Positions 18,477-22,679 of a stretch of DNA of 22,679 nucleotides are shown in pieces. Made by a program: the position numbers and the translations under genes. This DNA comes from a virus. Under the pieces are notes generated by a model. The model was not told the origin of the DNA and did not search any database. It saw only the letters and a program-made list of their open reading frames with translations. Numbering within the stretch: the first letter of the stretch is position 1; each line of letters starts with the position of its first letter. The stretch lies in IMG/VR virus record IMGVR_UViG_3300048573_000059, positions 1 to 22,679 of that record, one strand, 5' to 3'.

Positions 18477-19919
18477 GTGGCTTCTGAGCAGAATTCAACG
18501 CAAATTTCAGACAATTTGCAGGCAATGATTAGCGAAAACGAATTGCTTCGTGAGTCTTATGCCTCGATGGCTGCCGCCATTTTAACCTTCGAGGACAATG
18601 GTTGGAACGACCTTGCCACCTCTACTGGTACCGATGGCTTTGATTTGACCGCTTTGCAGGATGCAGCTAAGCGTATTCGTGAAACCACAGAGGGTAACCC
18701 GCTTCTAAAGCGTGGATGCGGCCTTCGCACCTCATACATCTTCGGTCGCGGCGTATCATTCGCAGACCAGCCACCTCGTGTGCAGAAGTTCATCAACGAC
18801 CCACGCAACCAGGAAGTGCTATTCTCACCTGAGGCGCAGGTTATTAACGAACGCGCGAACTTCACAGACGGTCAATTCTTCCTACTTGCTAACGTAAAGA
18901 CCAAGCAGTTCCAGCGTATTCCGTTCAATGAGATTACCGCTGTTGTGACTGACCCAGATGACGCAGAGCGTGTTCGCTACTTGCGCCGTACTTGGACTAA
19001 GCGTGAGCAGGAACTTGCTGGTGGTCAGGCTAAGGAAACCCAGATGAACGTCTGGTATCCAGTCGACACCTACACCCCAGACGGTGGCCGCTTTGCTGGC
19101 CGCATCAACAATCAGCCGGTAGACGAGAACTACGTCATGTTTGACTTCCGAGTCAACCGCCGTGCTGGTGTAATCTGGGGAGTCCCAGATGCTTTCCCTG
19201 CACTACCTTGGGCGCACGCATACAACGAGTATCTAAAGGATGGCTCTCGTATGCTAAAGGCTCTGAGCATGTTCGCTTGGCAGCTTAAGGCCAAGACGAA
19301 AGCCGGTGCGACCAATGCTGCTGCGACAATTGCAACTCCTTCTACTGCAGGGTCTACAGCTGTTATGGGCGCTGACATGGAACTTAGTCAGATGCCTAGA
19401 GGTTCTAGCATCAACCTTACTGATGGCCGTCCATTGGGTTCAATGGTGGCTTCTGCCCTTGAGGTCTCGGTTGTCGCACTTCTATCGGACCCGGGTTCCT
19501 CGGGTGCGTATGGCACGGCACAGACGCTAGACGTTCCAACGGTCAAGGCGATGGAATCTCGCCAGCAGGTTTGGTCATTGTTCTACAAGCGTGTGCTTAC
19601 TTTCCTTGGTGCAAAGGATGACGCACTTGCTGTCAACTGGCCAAAGATTGAGACCGAGCCTTCACAGCGTTTGACTCAGGCCCTTGCTCTGGCTTATGAG
19701 TCTGGAGCAATCTGGCAGGACGAGTACCGCGCCGCAATCATCGAGGTTCTTGACGTTCCTCGCCTGCACCTGACTGTGCCCGGCGAAGGCGTTACTGACC
19801 CTAATGCCAGTGCAGATAGCGGTAGCGCTATCCCTTCGCAGGGTAACTCGGGTGCCGTAGGTTCGATGCAGGATAACGCCAACGACCAGCGAGCCGGAGA
19901 CAACGCGCCAATAGCTTAG
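18477..19919 (+). CDS. Portal protein
   Basis: 480 residues from GTG 18477. AAGGA lies 8 nt upstream, while the ATG at 18468 has the same AAGG right against it, so GTG is preferred. LRTSYIFGRGVSF near residues 79-91, then FLLANVKTKQFQRIPFNEIT and MFDFRVNRRAGVIWGVPD are typical of siphophage portal proteins. It forms the twelve-subunit ring through which DNA enters the head. The Gly/Ser/Asn-rich C-terminus (about 440-480) is probably disordered. Position between terminase and head protease supports the call. Confidence 0.85.
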   Translation: MASEQNSTQISDNLQAMISENELLRESYASMAAAILTFEDNGWNDLATSTGTDGFDLTALQDAAKRIRETTEGNPLLKRGCGLRTSYIFGRGVSFADQPPRVQKFINDPRNQEVLFSPEAQVINERANFTDGQFFLLANVKTKQFQRIPFNEITAVVTDPDDAERVRYLRRTWTKREQELAGGQAKETQMNVWYPVDTYTPDGGRFAGRINNQPVDENYVMFDFRVNRRAGVIWGVPDAFPALPWAHAYNEYLKDGSRMLKALSMFAWQLKAKTKAGATNAAATIATPSTAGSTAVMGADMELSQMPRGSSINLTDGRPLGSMVASALEVSVVALLSDPGSSGAYGTAQTLDVPTVKAMESRQQVWSLFYKRVLTFLGAKDDALAVNWPKIETEPSQRLTQALALAYESGAIWQDEYRAAIIEVLDVPRLHLTVPGEGVTDPNASADSGSAIPSQGNSGAVGSMQDNANDQRAGDNAPIA

Positions 19920-19961
19920 TTATCATATCTGTATGGTATACTTGAATACAGTTAGATAACT
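19918..19961 (+). promoter_or_regulatory. Promoter inside a nested inverted repeat before the capsid protease
   Basis: AGTTATC (19918-19924) pairs with GATAACT (19955-19961), and inside it CTGTAT (19929-19934) pairs with ATACAG (19946-19951). TGG-TATACT, an extended -10, sits in the loop at 19934-19942. The gene starts at 19974 with SD GGAG. A dimeric operator over the -10, or a mRNA hairpin, is suggested. Confidence 0.5.
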
Positions 19962-19973
19962 TATTGGAGAATT

Positions 19974-20951
19974 ATGACTGTTTCACTTAATGAATCGCTT
20001 GCCTTTAGCGCAACCGGTTCTGGCAAGAAGTGGCGTATTAAGGTTATCGAGTCCGGTTGGGGCTCATCGGGTTACTACCCAGCAGAGATGCTGGCAGAGT
20101 ATGGCCCACAGGTATTTACCAAGGGCACCAAGGTGTTCATGAACCACCCTGGAATCTCTGAGGCGAACGACCGCCCAGAGCGAGACGTAAACCAGCTTGC
20201 TGGTAAGTTGGTCTCGGACGCGCAATTTGACGGCTCAGGCCTCGTTGCGGATGTCGAATTCTATTCACACTTCGCTCCAATCATCAAAGAGATGGCTGGA
20301 GATGTTGGTCTGTCAATCCGTGCGATGGGTGATTCCCGTCTCGGTGAGGCAGAGGGCCGACAGGGCCCAATCATCGAGTCGATGGTAGCAGACCCGCTAA
20401 CCAGCGTAGATGTAGTAACCGTAGCCGGAGCAGGCGGCAAGTTCTTGTCACTGCTTGAGAGCTACAAAGCAAAGGACGATGAAGCATCTTCGCTATCGGA
20501 GTCTGTATCGGAAGGAAATGAAAGCATGATTACTAAGGAAGAGTTCGAGGCAGCATTCGCTGACCTAAAGTCTGCCCTAGTTGAGGCTATCAGCCCTCTA
20601 TCTGAGTCTGTAAAGACCCTAGTAGAGTCTGCAACCCCTGCTGAGACTGAAGGCACCGATGAGGCTGCTGAAGAAGTTGAAGCTGTGGACCCTGTAGAAG
20701 TCGCTGAGAAGTTCAACGAATCAGGTCTACCAAAGATTTCGCTAAAGCGCGTAGCCGAGGCAATGAAGTCTGAGACCAACACCAAGTCTGTAGATGAGCT
20801 AATTGCTGACGAGAAGTCATACGTCACCGCAGTAAGCGAATCTGCTGTAACCGCCACCGTTGCTGACACCACTGGTGTTATCACCGAGGCAACCAAAACC
20901 AATTCAGCCGACGAGTTTGACGCAATCGTGTCACGCCTCGCTGGCAAGTAA
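19974..20951 (+). CDS. Capsid maturation protease with scaffold-like C-terminus
   Basis: 325 residues. MNHPG near residue 56 (His58) and VGLSIRA near 112-118 (Ser114) match the His/Ser pair of phage prohead proteases of the S78/U35-like type. Residues about 170-290 are acidic and helical with Glu/Ala/Ser-rich stretches, as in a scaffold segment, so protease and scaffold may be one chain. It cuts the capsid precursor during head maturation. Next in line are the decoration and capsid genes. The protease call rests on these two motifs and on gene order. Confidence 0.78.
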   Translation: MTVSLNESLAFSATGSGKKWRIKVIESGWGSSGYYPAEMLAEYGPQVFTKGTKVFMNHPGISEANDRPERDVNQLAGKLVSDAQFDGSGLVADVEFYSHFAPIIKEMAGDVGLSIRAMGDSRLGEAEGRQGPIIESMVADPLTSVDVVTVAGAGGKFLSLLESYKAKDDEASSLSESVSEGNESMITKEEFEAAFADLKSALVEAISPLSESVKTLVESATPAETEGTDEAAEEVEAVDPVEVAEKFNESGLPKISLKRVAEAMKSETNTKSVDELIADEKSYVTAVSESAVTATVADTTGVITEATKTNSADEFDAIVSRLAGK

Positions 20952-20965
20952 GTAAAGGAAAGTAA

Positions 20966-21307
20966 ATGGCTCTTAACGAGATTTACAAAGTAGCCAGTGA
21001 ACTGGTCTTCCCTGTTGCAAGCACTGTAAATTCAGGCGACTTGGTTCAGGTTGGTCAGGTTGTTGGTGTCGCACAGCAGGACGCAGTTCTAGGCGAGGAT
21101 GGCAACTACTACGCCACCCTAAAGCTAGACGGCGTTTTCAAGTTCTCGACTCTAGTAGCAGTTACCGTTGGCCAGTCGGTCTACGTAACCTCTGCTGGCG
21201 TTATCAACGTTACCGCTTCTGGTAACAAGTTCATCGGCCACGCAATCAAGGCAAAGACTACCACCACCGCTGGTGACGTGTACGTTCGCCTGGTTTCAGC
21301 AGCGTAA
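20966..21307 (+). CDS. Head decoration protein (DUF2190-like)
   Basis: 113 residues, beta-rich and Val/Thr-rich: FPVASTVNSGDLVQVGQVVG and KFIGHAIKAKTTTTAGDVYV. This recalls the small DUF2190-type proteins that stand between protease and major capsid gene in siphophages and stabilise the shell. SD AAAGG about 8 nt before the ATG. It lies 15 nt after the protease and 13 nt before the capsid gene, all in one transcript. Confidence 0.75.
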   Translation: MALNEIYKVASELVFPVASTVNSGDLVQVGQVVGVAQQDAVLGEDGNYYATLKLDGVFKFSTLVAVTVGQSVYVTSAGVINVTASGNKFIGHAIKAKTTTTAGDVYVRLVSAA

Positions 21308-21319
21308 GGAATATAAACA

Positions 21320-22429
21320 ATGACTGAAAACATCACTACCCGCCAGATTGAGGCTGCAAAGCTTCTCGAAGGTGCACTTCGCGGCGACCGCATGGACAAG
21401 CTAAAGCTTCAGGAAGGTATCTCTACCTCTGACCTGCCAGTTCAGCTTAACCCAACTCTAAACAAGATTATGCTTGCCAACTACGCAGACCAGCCAAAGG
21501 TCTGGAACAACTTCGCACAGAAGCTTGTTGTAGATGACTTCAAGAACGTTAACTACCAGAACCTCGCTTACGAGGATGACGGCGTTGACAACATGGGTGA
21601 CAAGTTCCGCGAGGGCTCACTACCTACCGTTGGCGAGTACGACGAGTACCCAACCATCGGCTGGTTCTCACTAACTGAGGCTGAGTTCAAGGTCAAGAAG
21701 GCCGGTTCTCGCGTTCGCTTCTCATGGGAGTCAATCGTAAACGACGGCAACATCGGCCTACTTGAGCGTCTACCTCTAGAGCTTGCTCGCAAGGCAGCCG
21801 GCAAGGAAGACGAAGAAGTTACCAAGCAGCTCGTGACCTCTGCAGGTCTAAACACTGCTAACTTCAAGACCGCTAACCAGAACGTTTTGACCGGCAACCC
21901 AGTGTTGTCACTTGAGTCACTTGAGGCAGCAATCACCGCTGCTAACGTTCAGACCTACAACGGCAAGTCAATCACCCCTCTAAGCCGCTTCGTTCTAGTT
22001 ATCCCACAGGCACTAGAACTAACCGCTAAGAAGATTCTTGCTATCCAGCAGGTCCGTCAGGAAATCACCGTTGGCGACACCGTTACCTCAACCGTATCGG
22101 GCAACCCAATCGCTTCGTCAATCCAGATTGTTGTAAACCCTTGGATTAAGAAGATTTACAACAACTCGGCAGCAGACACCATGTGGTTCCTACTTCCAGT
22201 TCCATCTGACACCCTAAACCCAGGTATCGTACTTGGCTTCCTCCGTGGTTACGAGGCTCCTGAGCTTCGCATCAAGGCTGACGCTGGTCTATACCTAGGC
22301 GGCGGTGCAGTTCCTGCTCGTGAGGGTGGCTTTGACTCTGATGACTTTCAGATGCGCATTCGCCACATCGCAACTGGTGGCTTTTTGCTCCCGACGGGCA
22401 CAATTGCATCAACCGGTGCAGGCGCTTAA
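21320..22429 (+). CDS. Major capsid protein (HK97-fold)
   Basis: 369 residues. N-terminal helix rich in charged residues (EAAKLLEGALRGDRMDKLKL), a core with IGWFSLTEAEFKVKKAGSRV, LARKAAGKEDEEVTKQLV and, near 290-345, LLPVPSDTLNPGIVLGFLRG, EAPELRIKADAG and GFDSDDFQMRIRH. The order is typical for actinophage HK97-type capsids. It assembles the icosahedral shell. Its codon use is strongly biased to C-ending codons, as expected for the most abundant late protein. A terminator follows 19 nt after the stop. Confidence 0.88.
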   Translation: MTENITTRQIEAAKLLEGALRGDRMDKLKLQEGISTSDLPVQLNPTLNKIMLANYADQPKVWNNFAQKLVVDDFKNVNYQNLAYEDDGVDNMGDKFREGSLPTVGEYDEYPTIGWFSLTEAEFKVKKAGSRVRFSWESIVNDGNIGLLERLPLELARKAAGKEDEEVTKQLVTSAGLNTANFKTANQNVLTGNPVLSLESLEAAITAANVQTYNGKSITPLSRFVLVIPQALELTAKKILAIQQVRQEITVGDTVTSTVSGNPIASSIQIVVNPWIKKIYNNSAADTMWFLLPVPSDTLNPGIVLGFLRGYEAPELRIKADAGLYLGGGAVPAREGGFDSDDFQMRIRHIATGGFLLPTGTIASTGAGA

Positions 22430-22448
22430 TAGCTCCCACTAAGATTAA

Positions 22449-22480
22449 CCCTCGGCCTTCGGGTCGGGGGTTTTTCTTTT
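22449..22480 (+). terminator. Rho-independent terminator after the major capsid gene
   Basis: A 9-bp GC-rich stem (CCCTCGGCC with GGTCGGGGG, two G-U pairs) closed by a TTCG tetraloop and followed by TTTTTCTTTT. This is a classic intrinsic terminator that ends the capsid transcript. Confidence 0.9.
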
Positions 22481-22492
22481 GTCTGAGTAGTA

Positions 22493-22501
22493 TGGTAAAA
22501 T
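22493..22501 (+). promoter_or_regulatory. Extended -10 promoter of the putative small RNA
   Basis: TGG-TAAAAT, between two terminators. No -35 is evident. The predicted start, about 22508, coincides with the foot of a hairpin. No ORF follows before the second terminator. Confidence 0.45.
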
Positions 22502-22507
22502 ATACCA

Positions 22508-22575
22508 GACGACCTTTCCTCCTTAGCTCGTCAATAACAAAGCCCCCGTAGAGCATTTATCGCTCCGGGGGTTTT
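22508..22575 (+). ncRNA. Putative small RNA with anti-Shine-Dalgarno loop
   Basis: About 68 nt between two terminators. GACGA (22508-22512) pairs with TCGTC (22528-22532), and the 15-nt loop, CCTTTCCTCCTTAGC, contains CCTCCTT, the core of the 16S anti-SD tail. A single-stranded AATAACAAAG follows, then the terminator hairpin. This is the usual build of a trans-acting small RNA that pairs with ribosome-binding sites. The loop can pair over 10 nt with the SD region AAGGAGGAAA of the Sak4-like gene. Confidence 0.5.
22541..22575 (+). terminator. Second rho-independent terminator
   Basis: CCCCCG pairs with CGGGGG, with an inner GAGC/GCTC helix across a TA bulge and a 7-nt loop, followed by TTTT. 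It separates the small RNA from the next gene. Confidence 0.85.
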
Positions 22576-22598
22576 GTGCATTTTCTAAGAAGACAAGG

Positions 22599-22604
22599 TA
22601 GAAT
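22599..22604 (+). promoter_or_regulatory. -10 element of a leaderless gene
   Basis: TAGAAT ends 7 nt before the ATG at 22612, and no SD lies between. As at 15,722, transcription should begin at or next to the start codon. No good -35. Confidence 0.45.
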
Positions 22605-22611
22605 AGTAGAT

Positions 22612-22679
22612 ATGGCCATTTACTTTCCAGACCCAAATCTACCGGTACAGTCACAGGACTGGACTAATAAGGTTGAATC
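22612..22679 (+). CDS. Start of the next head-tail gene, cut by the window end
   Basis: Only the first 22 codons are present, opening MAIYFPDPNLPVQSQDWTNK. In this order a head-tail connector or minor structural gene is expected, but too little is visible to name it. It lacks an SD and probably starts on a leaderless message. Confidence 0.7.
   Translation, partial: MAIYFPDPNLPVQSQDWTNKVE

Noticed and set aside
20462-20947. Leftward 161-codon ORF opposite the capsid protease
   Set aside because: Ser/Ala-rich shadow of the scaffold-like region; no SD or neighbours on that strand.
1-22679. CRISPR array, insertion sequence or transposase
   Set aside because: No regularly spaced repeats and no transposase motif were found; repeats present are leader, promoter and tRNA-like elements.

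Overview
The window is part of a tailed double-stranded DNA phage (or prophage) genome of an actinobacterial host. The host call rests on a WhiB-family iron-sulfur regulator and on the frequent GTG/TTG starts. The phage call rests on a terminase, portal, head protease, decoration protein and major capsid protein in the usual order. Base composition is near 50% GC by eye, low for an actinophage. The genus cannot be named from the sequence alone. No integrase, excisionase or immunity repressor is visible.

Left arm (about 1-15,600), transcribed leftward. Read in the direction of transcription it starts at a TTGACA-type promoter near 15,590. It runs through several dozen small, mostly acidic, unrecognised proteins, many of only 33-60 residues. 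It then reaches a replication and recombination block: an SNF2-like helicase, a zinc-finger/WhiB fusion, a PD-(D/E)XK (Cas4/RecB-like) nuclease, a Sak4-like RecA-fold ATPase, a DUF669-like single-strand-binding protein, three tRNAs (Asn GTT, Thr TGT, Trp CCA) and a large primase/ATPase cut by the window start. Genes are packed with stop-start overlaps (TAATG, TAGTG, ATGA, GTGA), which implies translational coupling. Two non-coding control regions interrupt the arm. One is an AT-rich block at 11,674-11,994 flanked by inverted perfect DnaA boxes (candidate origin). The other, at about 13,055-13,740, holds five tandem leftward consensus promoters, one rightward promoter and interleaved inverted repeats.

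Right arm (about 15,710-22,679), transcribed rightward. It holds two small leading genes, a probable small terminase, a 59-residue protein, large terminase, portal, capsid maturation protease with a scaffold-like tail, head decoration protein and major capsid protein. Two rho-independent terminators follow, and then the start of the next head-tail gene. Promoters here look like extended -10 elements without a good -35, and two genes appear to be leaderless.

The most unusual content is RNA. Three miniature tRNA-like elements (acceptor helix plus T-arm, without a D-arm or anticodon arm) sit 6-7 nt after TAG stop codons in the leftward operon. Two of them are followed by a hairpin and an identical ribosome-binding leader, and their helices covary. 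They look like RNase P/RNase Z processing sites that cut the polycistronic message into segments. A fourth, larger tRNA-like element near 2,700 shows an anti-Shine-Dalgarno sequence in its loop. A separate putative 68-nt small RNA after the capsid gene also displays an anti-Shine-Dalgarno loop and ends in a terminator. A multi-hairpin RNA lies between two of the tRNAs. All functions given here are read from sequence alone; no database search was possible.
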